DNA of 41,135 nt from an uncultured Bacteroidales bacterium (GTDB lineage: Bacteria > Bacteroidota > Bacteroidia > Bacteroidales > F082). Under the pieces are notes generated by a model. It did not search any database. It was not told where the DNA came from and saw only the letters and a list, made by a program, of their open reading frames with translations. Below, in pieces: positions 31,609-41,135 of the stretch. Position 1 is the first letter of the stretch. Each line of letters opens with the position of its first letter. The translations under genes and the position numbers were made by a program. The stretch covers positions 1 to 41,135 of the forward strand of contig CAMJHP010000024.1 of the NCBI GenBank assembly GCA_946405575.1. Reading direction: 5' to 3'.

Positions 31609-34600
31609 ATGAAAAAGAAAGTATTTTCTTTGATGATGCTTTTCTTGGCCGTATTCGGCTTTGCAAGAGCAAATGAACTGACTGTGTATGAAGGCACAAC
31701 CCAGAACAATGTTGTGCCAGCGTATGTGTTCTATTTTGATGACTTTACGAGGTCACAGTATGTCATTCCCGCAGATGACCTTTCTGCGATGTATGGCGGT
31801 GACATCCAGTCCATCACTTGGTACACTACGTCAGGAAACATTCCTTACACGTCGGTTTCAACCGTTGACGTTTACGTCACGGAAGTGGCTTCTGCCTCCA
31901 TTTCAGCATTTGTTGCTACGGCAGACTGCCAAGTCGTTTATCATGGTACGCTTGACTTCGTCACTGAAGGAGCAGGCGGCAAGTGTGTTATTAACTTTAG
32001 CACACCTTACCATTATAATGGCGGCAACCTTTTGATCGGTTGCGAAAACATTGATGATCTTGGCTACAAGAACATTTACTTCCTTGGCCAAAGTGTGAGT
32101 GGCGCTTCTATCGGAGGCTCCAATTCCAGCTCACTGAGTGGTGTTACTCCCACCCAGAGGAACTTCATCCCTGAGACCACCTTCACCTATACTGGTGGCG
32201 GTGCTCCTCTTGACGCACTCCATGTGAAGTATATGGACGGTGATGTTGAGGTTATCGATGCACTGAATATGGGTACTCGCCCCGTTGGCGCATGGATGGA
32301 ACCCTTCAACTTCACTATGTACACAACAGGCCGTACCTACACAGTGAACGTTATCGACTTCACACCGAGCGACGGTTTGTTCACGGTCACAGGTGAAGAA
32401 CTTCCCTTCCAGGTGATTCGCGACAATGACGTTGACCTGACTATGGTCTGCAACGGCACCGAGGCTGGCATTATCGAGCGTCAGTTCGTAGCCATCACTG
32501 AAGGCGACCGTGCCGCCCACATCTGGCCTGTCACGGTTGATCTCTATGATCCTCAGACTCCGGATGTATGGGAGAAGGCCTGCACGCAAGCCACGACATT
32601 CCCCTTCGTCGAGGTTCCTGCCACGGCTCACAACATTGCCCTCCACAACGACTACACCCTGCCTTTCCCGGAAATTCCGGAAGGCTACGATGCCGTCTAT
32701 AAACTTGTGTTCACCGCCGACCAAATGCTGGATGCCGAAGTTACCTATGGTGATAACGGTAAGGTTGCCCTGTATAGGGAAGGCTTCGAAGGTGAAGGCG
32801 GCCCGATGGCTACCAACTACTACACCGGTATCGAAATGGGTAGTGGTGGTGTCGCAGGTGGCACGTTTGAGGCTCAAATCGGTGAAGGTACCAGCACGTT
32901 TGGTTACTTCCCGTTCTACACCTTGTATAATTATAGCATCGCCGAGAACCTCTTCCTCGCTCCCGAGCTTGAGGAAGCTGGCGTGACCACTGCTCCGATG
33001 TCGAGCCTGAGCTGGTATGCCACCAATGAGTATGGCTACAACCAACAAGGTATCACCATCTGGATGGCCAATGTTGATGACGAGGCTCTGACGACCACGT
33101 CTCACAGTGTCACTGGTATGACCAAGGTTTACACGGGTGCTATGACTCCTGTCATTGGTTGGAATGAGTTCGTCTTCAACGAGGGCAGCTTCGCTTGGGA
33201 CGGCCACAGCAACATCTTGATCTACTGCCAACGCAACAATGGCGAATGGAACAGCACAGTGTATTGGGAAGCCACTCCTAGCTTGCCGTTCAACGCCTCG
33301 TCTTACCAGTATCAGGATAGCGGTGCTTACGACCCGACCATCGCCAACTCGATGTACACCAGCACGACTCGCCCGAACATCATTATGAAGTCCGAAGGCC
33401 GCAACCGCGACGAAGTGCTGTTCTCGGATACTTTCGAAAGCGGTAGCTTGAACAACTGGACCCTTGTCGATGCAGATGCAGATGGCGACGGCTGGCAGAT
33501 CGCAACTCCCGCTGCATATGGCATCGGCGACGCTCACAGCGGCACCTATTGCGCTAGCTCATGGTCATGGAACAGCTATACTTTGTATCCTGACAACTAT
33601 ATGATTTCTCCGCTGGTGGACGGTGCCACGAGCATCAGCTACTATGTTGCCACCAACACGGTATATCCGGACCATTACGCAGTGATGGCTTCTTCCACAG
33701 GCACAAACATCAGTAACTTTGTCACTGTGTATGAAGAAGATGCCTACAGAGGCAGCAACAGCAACGGCGTAAGAAGTTCAATGGCTCAAGGCAGTAACCG
33801 TGAAATGAGCACTTGGGCAGCCAAGAGCGTTACCCTGCCTGCTGGCACCAAGTATGTGGCTTTCCGTCACTACAACAGCGACGATATGAACTATCTGTTC
33901 ATTGACGATGTGACCGTTTATGGTAATGGTGGTGTTACACCTCCTACACCTCCCACGCCTCCTACACCTGGCTACGAATACACTGCTGGTCCCGTCATCG
34001 AGGATCTGCCTGTGACTGCTGGTACTTACTATCTGGTTGCCTCTTCGACCACTCCTGACTTCGAAGTGACAATCAATGCTGAGGCTATGCCTTGCCCGCT
34101 TGTTGATGGCTTTGCCTTCAACCCGATGCCCGCCGACAATGCTGACGGCATTGAACCCGCAAGCGTGACTCTTACTTGGAGCATTCCTCCTTATGCCACC
34201 GGTTGGCGTCTCATCTTCGGTACCACCTACCATCCGGAACCCAACCATCCGCAGACCATTATGTATCCTGAGGACGGCAGCTTTACCACCAGTTTGGCCA
34301 ACAGCTACACTGTGCGCAACCTGTGGAACAACAACAACTACTTCTGGAGAGTGGAGTTCAACAATGGTAGTTGCGAGGATGGCGTGAGCAGCCCGGTTTG
34401 GGGCTTCACCACACACCTCAACGTGCCTCAGAACCTTACTGCTGAAGACGAGACTGTGTTCAACGACGAGAATGTCGTCCTGAACTGGAACGCCGTTGTG
34501 GACCGTACCTATCGTACTTACAACGTGTATCGTGACGGTGAGCTCATCGGCAGCACGCAGATGAACAACATCGAAAATACGACCTACACCGATGGTCCTC

Positions 34601-37600
34601 TTGCCTACAATATGAATGGCTACACCTATTATGTCACCGCCGTGTACGATGAGGGTGAAAGTGCTCCTTCGAACACCGTGAACGTGAAGGTTTCTGGTCG
34701 CGGCAACGTGGACGGTCACGTCTACGAGCAAGACGGTGCGACTGGCGTCGCCGGTGCCACCGTGACTATGACTGGTCTTGACGAGTTTGGTGTGAGCCAC
34801 ACCTACAACTTCCAGACCAACGCCCAAGGTGCTTACAGCGGTGCTGTGTATGCTGGTGCCTACAACGGCCAGGCCGCTAAGGAAGGTTACCAGACCATCA
34901 CCGAGCCCGTCCAAGGCAACCCGATTGACGTCACCTACAATGTGACAACGAGCCCCGTCGATTACATCCTCGATGAGAACTTCGATCCCGTTTGCACGGT
35001 CATTGCCCAATACTATCCCGACAGTTTGGATCCTCAGAGCCCGTATGTGAAGGTTTACTGGGGCTGTGGTCTGCCTGGTGAAGAGATTATCGAGCCCTTC
35101 GAGACTGGCGACTTCAGCCTGTTCGATTGGCAGGTGGAATCCACCTATCCTTGGGTCATTACCACTGAGAATCCTTATGAAGGCCAGTATTGCATGAAGA
35201 GCGGTAACCAACAAGTGTTGAGCTCCACTTCTACCATGCAAGTCACTGTGAACATCCCTGCTGATGGTGAAATGAGCTTCTTCGGCAAGATCAGCTCTGA
35301 GCAAGGCTGGGACTACGGTTACTTCTACATCGACAACCAACAGATGGGTGCCTACACTGGCATTGGCAACTGGGCCGAACGTAAGTTCCCCATTACCGCT
35401 GGTGACCACACTTTCAAGTGGGAATACACTGAAGACTTTATTATTTCCGACGGTGACGACTGCTTCTATGTCGACTACATCACCTTCTACAGAAGACCCG
35501 AACCTCTGGGTGCCGGTTGGCATACTTATCTTGAGGGCGAGTTCAACGATGCTCTGCGTTCGAACCTGACCGATAACCCGTCATTCGGCTATCACTATCC
35601 GACAAGCATCACCAGCCAGTACAACGGCTTCCAGCTGACTAAGGTTTCTATGTTCAGCGATGACCTCTATGGTGCTGTTGGTGGCAACTACACTGTCAAC
35701 ATCTACCAAGGTGGTAGTGTTCCTGGTGAAGGCACTTTGGTTTCTTCACAGACAGTCGAACTGCCTGTTGGCCTCGGTCAGTGGGTTGATTGGGACTTGA
35801 ACACTCCTGTCAGCGTGAACGGCAACCAAGACCTGTGGGTCATCTATTATGTGAACCAAGCTGGTGGTATGGGCTATCCTGCTGGTATGTGCAACAGCGA
35901 CAGCAACCCGAACGGCGACTGGTGGAATGGTGGTGAAGGTTGGGAGAACTACGGCGGCGGTGTCTGGACGATGCGCAACTACTTCACGGATCGTTCTGGT
36001 CGCTCAGTGGTTCTCGGTACAGCCAAAGATGCCCATAACACATCTCTCGCTATGGGACAAGGCGCTCCAATTAGCAGCAAGCTCCGTCAGTATGTGAAGG
36101 GCGACAACACCGTGACAGCTGTGAGCCTCAATCCTGGTGCTCCGAGCAAGCCGCTGGTGATGGCTGAAAGCAACCGTGCCCTGTCGCACTACAGAATTTA
36201 TCGTACCAACTGCTACAACGATGGTCCTTACACCGAAGATAACACCGTGTTGCTGGCCACCAACTGGCCTGGTGACACCATCTATATCGACGTTGAATGG
36301 TCTGACCTCCCGGCTGGTGTCTACAAGTGGGGAGTTGGTGTCGTGTATGCTGGCAACCGTGGTGAATTGATTGAATCTCCTATCAGCTGGGCTGCTCCTG
36401 TCGTTGTTGACAACAGAAGCTTCACCAGCAATGAAGCAGCTCAGATTGGCCCGAGGGTCATCAAGGAAGTTGCCGAAATGCCTCAAGACAGAAATCGTGA
36501 TTATCTGCAATACTGCAGTGAAACGTATGATGGTGGCATTGGTACTGGTGGTGGTGCTGTGTACTGGGGAGTTAGATTCCCTGCCGCAAATCTCGCTGCC
36601 TATGCTGGCCAGAACCTGACAAAGGTTGGTGTCTTCATTAATACAGACGGTGACTACGGTTGGACCTATTCTGGCAACTATACTGCTAATGTCTACCTTG
36701 GTGGAACTACTGCTCCTGGTACGCTGGTGAGCACGGCTTCCGAGTATTTGACTGGCGATTTCTCATGGCACGATGTCACGTTGACTACACCTGTAGCCAT
36801 TGACGGTACTCAAGACCTGTGGCTGACCTTCTACACAGCCGATATCGCTTACCCGATGTCAGGTTGTACCTATGTTGGTAACCCCGACTCAGACTTCCTG
36901 TCACTTGATGGTGACACTTGGGAACATTCCACTGACTATGGTCTCGACTACACGTGGATGATTCGTGGTACAGTTGAAAATGGTGATACTCCTCCGGTTC
37001 CTCCTACACCTCCCACTCCTGGTGACAACCTCAATCAGCTTGCTATGCCTCGTGAGAGCGAGACCATCTGGTCGAACTGCCTCGACAAGGATATGTGGCT
37101 CGGCGAGAATGCTGTTGACATCACTGTGTTGCTCAACAGCGCCGACAGTCCGGAAGGCGTGACGGTGAGCTTCGTGAACCTGAACGAGGCCGAGCAGGAA
37201 ATGTATCCTGTCGCCGACGTGGTTCTTGACGGAACTGGTTACTACGCTTGGGATACCTTCCGCAAGGGTGATTATCAAGTGAGCGTTACTTTGGACGGTT
37301 ACGAGCCCATTGTGGAGAACGTGAGCATTTGGAATCCTACGAGCTTGCGTTATGTGATGATTGAGATCATCTATGGTGTGAACAACCTCTATGTCTCTCG
37401 CACTGGCTGGGCTATGTGGGAAGGCCAAGGCTCGGTGACCCCCGGCCCGACTCCTCCGACTCCTGGCGATGGTGACAGCTTCGAATTTGGCTTCGAAGAC
37501 GGCTTTGAAGGCTGGACTACCATCGACAACGACGGTAATGGCCTCAACTGGGTGAATAGTATCAATAGCATTAGTGCTTCTGGCTACGACTACACTGGTC

Positions 37601-40600
37601 TGGCTCACGGTGGTAACTACTTTGTCTATTCACAATCCTTCATCGACTATGATGGTGCCTATGAAGCTGACAACTATCTAGTCACTCCTCAGAAGTATGC
37701 TATTACTAGCGGCTCAACCCTGACCTTCTGGGCTGACAATGCCAACGATAGCTATCCTGATCATTTCGCTGTTGCCGTTGCTACTGCCGACAACCCGACC
37801 GCTTCCGACTTCGTTGATGTTTGGAGCCACAGTGGTGCTAAGGCTGAAGGTAAAGCTGCAACACGTCATGGTGAGAATCGTTATGAGAACTGGCGTTCAC
37901 ATTCAGTTGACCTGAGTGACTACGCTGGCCAAAATGTGTGGATTGCCTTCCACCATCAGGACTATGACATGTATGAGATTTGGATTGATGACGTCACTCT
38001 GACCGCTGGCGCAAAGAATGGTGGCGACCGTCACCTCGAGTACTACAAGGTGCTGTGCACCAGCATCGACGGTGTGCCGATTTACAACAACAATACTGTG
38101 TATCCGTTCTGCCAGTTGGCAACTGAGAACCTCGTCGAGGGTGAACAGTACATCTGCAAGGTCGCTGCCGTGTATAGCACTGGCATGAGCGCCTATGAGG
38201 AGTGCGTCTGGCAGTATGAAAGCTGCGAGAACTACGCTGGCACTCTCAACGGTGTGACTGTCAACGGCAACACCATCAGCTGGGATTACCCGACTGGCAC
38301 GGGTCCTGTACCTCCGCCACAACCAGGCGAGAATGCCGTGGTCGTGCTGAATGTCCCGACCGACATTTGGGGCGATGGTTCTGGCTATCAAATGCTGCTT
38401 GATGCCGATGCCACAATGTACACGCAACTCGCAGCCGCCATATATTTCGACGAAATCGGCAGCTTCGATGACTTCGAATACACGATTCCCGAGAACGCCG
38501 ACTATGGCATCAACCCTGCCAACATCGTCGTCAACAACAGCGTGGCCATCGAAATCCCCGCTGGCACCTACGACTATGCCATCATCAACCCCGACAAAGT
38601 CAGTACGATATGGTTTGCCGGCAACAGCGGTAATGCTGAGAGCAAAGGTGACGACATGGTGTATGAAGCCGGTAAGATGTACACCTACACGCTTTCCAGC
38701 TCAGGCACGGGCGACATGATCAACTTGACCATCACTGACCGTAACGGCATGGTTTCTGTGCCTACGGGTGAGAATGTGGCCACGCCAGCGAGAGCCATCC
38801 GCACTGCCGAGAACCTTGCCAACCGCGACGGTGAATGGTACTACTACGATAACGGCGTCAACGTCGATGGCATCGGCACAGGCGGCGGACAGTTCTACTG
38901 GGCCGTCATGTTCCCAGCCAGTAGCTACAATGGCAATGCTTTGACCAAAGTCTCGGCCTACGACTATATGGCTATGACGGGCAATGTGACCATCTACAAC
39001 GACGGTGCCACGGCTCCCGCCAACCAAGTAGGACAAATGGACGTGACCTTTACAGGTGCTGAAGACTTCGTTGAATTCACCTTCGCCGAGCCTGTCACGA
39101 TTGACCCGACCAAGAATGTCTGGGTAGTGTTCTACAACCAAAGTGGTGCCAACTATCCTGCGGCTTGCTGCGACAACACGGGCGATGCCAACGGTCGTTG
39201 GGTCTCTATGGACGGCGTTGATTGGATGGATATCCTTGAGGCTGCCCCAACACTGAACTACACTTGGATGATTCGCGCCTACATCGAAGAAGGAAGCACA
39301 CCTCCTCCGGTTCCTGGCGACGGCAACGTCCTTGGTGCTATGGTGTTCTTGAATGGTGAATGGGAAGCCTTCGTGCCTTATCCGACCAATGAGTACACCT
39401 TCGAAGAGGGTGGTCAATATTGCGTCCGTATGGTCTACGACGGTACTGCCGAACTCCCGAGCAACAACTTCTTCTATGCTATGAGCTGCGAAGAGTGCGT
39501 TGGTGATACTCCTGGCACTTGCGAACCTGGTGCTCCTATCCACGCTGAACAGGTTGACGGCGACCACATCAAGATTTGGTGGGGTGAACAACCCGCTGAA
39601 CCGATTAGCGAATGGCTGTACTACTTCGATCAAACTGCTACTGAAATTTCACCCATCGGCACCGGTAGCGCTACTGATGTGTACTGGGGCATCATGATTC
39701 CGGCTGATATGCTGACATCTTATGTGGGCACCAGCCTGACCAAGGTTGCTATGTACCAGATTGCCGACTACAACAGCAACCCCGTGACCGTGAACATCTT
39801 CTTGGGTGGCAGCAATGCTCCTCAAACCTTGGTGAGTACGATGAACTATACGCCTAGTGTGTTCGATGACTTCCAAGAGGTCACCCTGACCACTGCTGTT
39901 CCTGTTGATGGTACGCAGAACCTGTGGATTACCGTGAAGCAAAACGGCGATTACCCGGCACTTGGTCTTGCCACTACTGGTAATCCCAACGCACGTTGGA
40001 TTAGCCTCGATGGCTCCAGCTGGGAGGATGTCGCTTCCTATGACTTGAACTACGACTGGATGATCATGGGCTTTGTGTCCAACCAGGGTAAGGGTGGCGA
40101 ACTCACTCCTATCGAGTTCACACCTGGTGTTGCTCCTGCCGACTTCACTTTGAGTCAAGCCGAAACGGTGAGCAAGACTGTTGATATGGACTTCATGAAC
40201 CGCTCTAGCATCGTGAAGTACAACGTGTACCGTTCGACCGAGGCCAACGGCACCTACACCATGATTGGCGAGGTTGCTGAGACCGGTGCAACGTACTACG
40301 AGTACATTGACGAGCCTGGCACCGCTGGTACGTTCTTCTATCAGGTCCGTGCCCAGTATGACGACGACTGCGAGTCAGAGCCTGCTATGGCTGCCGACGA
40401 TCCGAGCCACAACTACGTGAGCGGAACGACCGACGGTTTGGCTGAGAATGACACTAAGGTGGCTCTCTACCCGAACCCGACTAACGGTAACGTGACAATC
40501 GAGGCCGCTGGTATGAGCCGCATCACCGTGGTGAGCATCCTCGGCCAGGTGGTCTACGACACCGAGCTCAATGCTGACGAATTCACCCTGAATATGGGTC

Positions 40601-40680
40601 AGTTCAACGCTGGCCTGTATATGGTACGCGTCTACACTGAGAACGGCGTGACCGTCAAGCGCGTCACTGTCATGCAATAA
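31609..40680 (+). CDS. Giant gingipain/HagA-like surface adhesin with T9SS sorting domain
   Basis: 3023 residues. Signal peptide 1-~22. Two cleaved-adhesin (gingipain K2-type) domains at ~605-775 (DTFESGSLNNWTLVDADADG, YVAFRHYNSDDMNYLFIDDV) and ~1958-2138 (DNYLVTPQKYAI, IWIDDVTL), and a related FETGDFSLFDW domain at ~1160-1300. Fibronectin-III-like ~938-1030 and ~2864-2930; carboxypeptidase-regulatory-like beta domain ~1030-1112. A DUF2436-like adhesin domain at ~2241-2365 (DIWGDGSGYQMLLDAD). A ~155-residue module ending in WxSxDGxxW...YxWMI occurs at ~1633, 2408 and 2668, with a divergent copy at ~1303. Pro/Thr linkers (TPPTPPTPPTPG) separate units. The T9SS sorting domain is ~2950-3023 (YPNPTNGNVTI, FNAGLYMVRV). 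No protease domain seen. Predicted cell-surface adhesion to host or matrix, exported via the PorW system. Confidence 0.93.
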   Translation: MKKKVFSLMMLFLAVFGFARANELTVYEGTTQNNVVPAYVFYFDDFTRSQYVIPADDLSAMYGGDIQSITWYTTSGNIPYTSVSTVDVYVTEVASASISAFVATADCQVVYHGTLDFVTEGAGGKCVINFSTPYHYNGGNLLIGCENIDDLGYKNIYFLGQSVSGASIGGSNSSSLSGVTPTQRNFIPETTFTYTGGGAPLDALHVKYMDGDVEVIDALNMGTRPVGAWMEPFNFTMYTTGRTYTVNVIDFTPSDGLFTVTGEELPFQVIRDNDVDLTMVCNGTEAGIIERQFVAITEGDRAAHIWPVTVDLYDPQTPDVWEKACTQATTFPFVEVPATAHNIALHNDYTLPFPEIPEGYDAVYKLVFTADQMLDAEVTYGDNGKVALYREGFEGEGGPMATNYYTGIEMGSGGVAGGTFEAQIGEGTSTFGYFPFYTLYNYSIAENLFLAPELEEAGVTTAPMSSLSWYATNEYGYNQQGITIWMANVDDEALTTTSHSVTGMTKVYTGAMTPVIGWNEFVFNEGSFAWDGHSNILIYCQRNNGEWNSTVYWEATPSLPFNASSYQYQDSGAYDPTIANSMYTSTTRPNIIMKSEGRNRDEVLFSDTFESGSLNNWTLVDADADGDGWQIATPAAYGIGDAHSGTYCASSWSWNSYTLYPDNYMISPLVDGATSISYYVATNTVYPDHYAVMASSTGTNISNFVTVYEEDAYRGSNSNGVRSSMAQGSNREMSTWAAKSVTLPAGTKYVAFRHYNSDDMNYLFIDDVTVYGNGGVTPPTPPTPPTPGYEYTAGPVIEDLPVTAGTYYLVASSTTPDFEVTINAEAMPCPLVDGFAFNPMPADNADGIEPASVTLTWSIPPYATGWRLIFGTTYHPEPNHPQTIMYPEDGSFTTSLANSYTVRNLWNNNNYFWRVEFNNGSCEDGVSSPVWGFTTHLNVPQNLTAEDETVFNDENVVLNWNAVVDRTYRTYNVYRDGELIGSTQMNNIENTTYTDGPLAYNMNGYTYYVTAVYDEGESAPSNTVNVKVSGRGNVDGHVYEQDGATGVAGATVTMTGLDEFGVSHTYNFQTNAQGAYSGAVYAGAYNGQAAKEGYQTITEPVQGNPIDVTYNVTTSPVDYILDENFDPVCTVIAQYYPDSLDPQSPYVKVYWGCGLPGEEIIEPFETGDFSLFDWQVESTYPWVITTENPYEGQYCMKSGNQQVLSSTSTMQVTVNIPADGEMSFFGKISSEQGWDYGYFYIDNQQMGAYTGIGNWAERKFPITAGDHTFKWEYTEDFIISDGDDCFYVDYITFYRRPEPLGAGWHTYLEGEFNDALRSNLTDNPSFGYHYPTSITSQYNGFQLTKVSMFSDDLYGAVGGNYTVNIYQGGSVPGEGTLVSSQTVELPVGLGQWVDWDLNTPVSVNGNQDLWVIYYVNQAGGMGYPAGMCNSDSNPNGDWWNGGEGWENYGGGVWTMRNYFTDRSGRSVVLGTAKDAHNTSLAMGQGAPISSKLRQYVKGDNTVTAVSLNPGAPSKPLVMAESNRALSHYRIYRTNCYNDGPYTEDNTVLLATNWPGDTIYIDVEWSDLPAGVYKWGVGVVYAGNRGELIESPISWAAPVVVDNRSFTSNEAAQIGPRVIKEVAEMPQDRNRDYLQYCSETYDGGIGTGGGAVYWGVRFPAANLAAYAGQNLTKVGVFINTDGDYGWTYSGNYTANVYLGGTTAPGTLVSTASEYLTGDFSWHDVTLTTPVAIDGTQDLWLTFYTADIAYPMSGCTYVGNPDSDFLSLDGDTWEHSTDYGLDYTWMIRGTVENGDTPPVPPTPPTPGDNLNQLAMPRESETIWSNCLDKDMWLGENAVDITVLLNSADSPEGVTVSFVNLNEAEQEMYPVADVVLDGTGYYAWDTFRKGDYQVSVTLDGYEPIVENVSIWNPTSLRYVMIEIIYGVNNLYVSRTGWAMWEGQGSVTPGPTPPTPGDGDSFEFGFEDGFEGWTTIDNDGNGLNWVNSINSISASGYDYTGLAHGGNYFVYSQSFIDYDGAYEADNYLVTPQKYAITSGSTLTFWADNANDSYPDHFAVAVATADNPTASDFVDVWSHSGAKAEGKAATRHGENRYENWRSHSVDLSDYAGQNVWIAFHHQDYDMYEIWIDDVTLTAGAKNGGDRHLEYYKVLCTSIDGVPIYNNNTVYPFCQLATENLVEGEQYICKVAAVYSTGMSAYEECVWQYESCENYAGTLNGVTVNGNTISWDYPTGTGPVPPPQPGENAVVVLNVPTDIWGDGSGYQMLLDADATMYTQLAAAIYFDEIGSFDDFEYTIPENADYGINPANIVVNNSVAIEIPAGTYDYAIINPDKVSTIWFAGNSGNAESKGDDMVYEAGKMYTYTLSSSGTGDMINLTITDRNGMVSVPTGENVATPARAIRTAENLANRDGEWYYYDNGVNVDGIGTGGGQFYWAVMFPASSYNGNALTKVSAYDYMAMTGNVTIYNDGATAPANQVGQMDVTFTGAEDFVEFTFAEPVTIDPTKNVWVVFYNQSGANYPAACCDNTGDANGRWVSMDGVDWMDILEAAPTLNYTWMIRAYIEEGSTPPPVPGDGNVLGAMVFLNGEWEAFVPYPTNEYTFEEGGQYCVRMVYDGTAELPSNNFFYAMSCEECVGDTPGTCEPGAPIHAEQVDGDHIKIWWGEQPAEPISEWLYYFDQTATEISPIGTGSATDVYWGIMIPADMLTSYVGTSLTKVAMYQIADYNSNPVTVNIFLGGSNAPQTLVSTMNYTPSVFDDFQEVTLTTAVPVDGTQNLWITVKQNGDYPALGLATTGNPNARWISLDGSSWEDVASYDLNYDWMIMGFVSNQGKGGELTPIEFTPGVAPADFTLSQAETVSKTVDMDFMNRSSIVKYNVYRSTEANGTYTMIGEVAETGATYYEYIDEPGTAGTFFYQVRAQYDDDCESEPAMAADDPSHNYVSGTTDGLAENDTKVALYPNPTNGNVTIEAAGMSRITVVSILGQVVYDTELNADEFTLNMGQFNAGLYMVRVYTENGVTVKRVTVMQ

Positions 40681-40686
40681 ATGACA

Positions 40687-40736
40687 ATCGGTTGATGTAG
40701 GGACATACCAACGTGCGTCCCTACCAACCAACCGAT
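40687..40736. repeat. GTAG...CTAC palindrome after the giant adhesin gene
   Basis: The inner arms GTAGGGAC (40697) and GTCCCTAC (40717) and outer arms ATCGGTTG (40687) and CAACCGAT (40729) pair. It begins 6 bases after the stop codon. The GTAG/CTAC ends recall the palindrome at 12077-12104. Confidence 0.7.
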
Positions 40737-40744
40737 AGAAAATG

Positions 40745-40778
40745 GAAAGGCGATCCGAAAGGGTTGCCTTTCTTTTTT
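40745..40778 (+). terminator. Terminator of the giant adhesin gene
   Basis: GAAAGGC...GCCTTTC extends inward to a 12-pair stem (two G-T pairs) capped by a GAAA tetraloop and followed by TTTTTT. Confidence 0.85.
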
Positions 40779-40796
40779 ATGAAAAATGCATTTTCA

Positions 40797-40986
40797 ACTA
40801 AGGGTAAAACGCGAGTTGTTAGTCTTAATATTGTCGACAAAATGTTAAACGCGTTTACTATGCATTCTTTTTTACTACAATGCTTAGGATTAATGCTGCT
40901 ACCATGCCTTTTGGCACTGGTGCGTTTCTCATTTACATACAAGGAAACAATTCAATTCACTTATTTACTAACCAAAATTATTCATT
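40797..40986 (+). promoter_or_regulatory. Conserved leader of the second giant gene (copy B)
   Basis: The counterpart of 31417-31608, with the same blocks in the same order: ACTAAGGGTAAAAC (40797), ACGCGTTTACTATGCATTC (40849), ATGCTTAGGA (40880) and ATTCACTTATTTA (40955). Similarity continues through the ATG into MKKKVFSLMM. It lies directly after the previous gene's terminator, so it should contain the promoter of the second gene. Confidence 0.7.
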
Positions 40987-41135
40987 ATGAAAAAGAAAGT
41001 ATTTTCTTTGATGATGATGCTTTTGCTCGCCTTTATGGGTGTGGCAAAGGCTGAGGTAGTCACGATCGGAGACGGTACGGGTACCACTTACTATGGTCCG
41101 TTCAACTCCCTTTGGGGCTACTCGTTCGTTGAGCA
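40987..41135 (+). CDS. Second T9SS-type surface protein (partial, cut by window edge)
   Basis: Only the first 49 codons are present. The signal peptide MKKKVFSLMMMLLLAFMGVA is nearly the same as that of the 3023-residue protein. The mature start, VVTIGDGTGTTYYGPFNSLW, matches an internal segment of that protein near residue 423 (QIGEGTSTFGYFPFYTLYNY). It is therefore a tandem paralogue, probably also a large modular T9SS cargo protein; the sorting domain would be outside the window. Confidence 0.85.
   Translation, partial: MKKKVFSLMMMLLLAFMGVAKAEVVTIGDGTGTTYYGPFNSLWGYSFVE

Noticed and set aside
31481-31612. A 43-codon leader ORF (MHSNVRIMLRK...) whose TGA overlaps the giant gene's ATG
   Set aside because: The equivalent DNA in copy B (from 40861) reads in a different frame after an indel and encodes an unrelated peptide, so the leader is not conserved as protein.
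32131-35523. Very long minus-strand ORFs (468 and 581 codons) opposite the giant adhesin gene
   Set aside because: Same cause: few stops arise opposite GAC/AAC/GGT-rich repetitive coding sequence. No signal peptide or family pattern is present.

Overview
The window comes from the chromosome of an anaerobic member of the Bacteroidota, most likely an uncultured Bacteroidales. The evidence is: type IX secretion (T9SS) C-terminal sorting domains on several secreted proteins plus a PorW/SprE-type T9SS lipoprotein; promoters with the Bacteroidota -7 box TAnnTTTG; a single-chain pyruvate:ferredoxin oxidoreductase and an iron-sulfur L-serine dehydratase (fermentative, oxygen-sensitive metabolism); a SusR-like TPR/HTH lipoprotein; and gingipain/HagA-type adhesin domains in a 3023-residue surface protein. 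Family and functional statements rest on motif recognition by eye; no database search was run.

Layout. 1-5664 (minus): a secreted-protein operon, made of a small DUF3244-like protein, a peptidase-S74-type protein, then alternating members of two paralogous families. Family X has a signal peptide, an NNW motif and a C-terminal beta domain, with a GH16 catalytic domain in one copy only. Family Y comprises ~280-300 residue T9SS cargo. 5717-8184 (minus): a SusR-like membrane regulator and a Cys/His-rich lipoprotein. 8250-12110 (plus): nifJ with its own promoter and terminator. 12175-13957: a lipoprotein and a REP-associated tyrosine transposase (RAYT) locus with four ~90-bp imperfect palindromes, two lying in frame inside the transposase gene. 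13982-19702 (minus): an apparent operon pheT, sigma-54 activator, lptE, TPR protein, secG, closed by a strong terminator. 19876-21715: a decayed patch holding a frameshifted TlpA-like gene, a DUF2975 remnant and a shortened XRE regulator. 21875-26865 (plus): a membrane pseudokinase, porW/sprE, bactofilin, folE. 27004-29666: fabD and a CtpA-type protease. 29845-29918 (minus): tRNA-Ala(GGC). 30134-31336: L-serine dehydratase. 31417-41135: a giant HagA-like T9SS adhesin followed by the start of a second protein. Both genes carry the same ~190-nt leader at nearly the same distance from their ATG.

How it fits together. PorW/SprE belongs to the T9SS, which would export the family-Y proteins and the giant adhesin. 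LptE and SecG serve outer-membrane LPS assembly and inner-membrane export. NifJ, SdaA, FabD, FolE and PheT are core metabolism or translation. The most unusual items are REP palindromes translated as part of their own transposase, the long leader shared by two giant surface-protein genes, a membrane kinase-fold protein whose catalytic Asp is replaced by Asn just upstream of porW, and the X/Y cassette array in which one X copy appears to have lost the whole GH16 domain.
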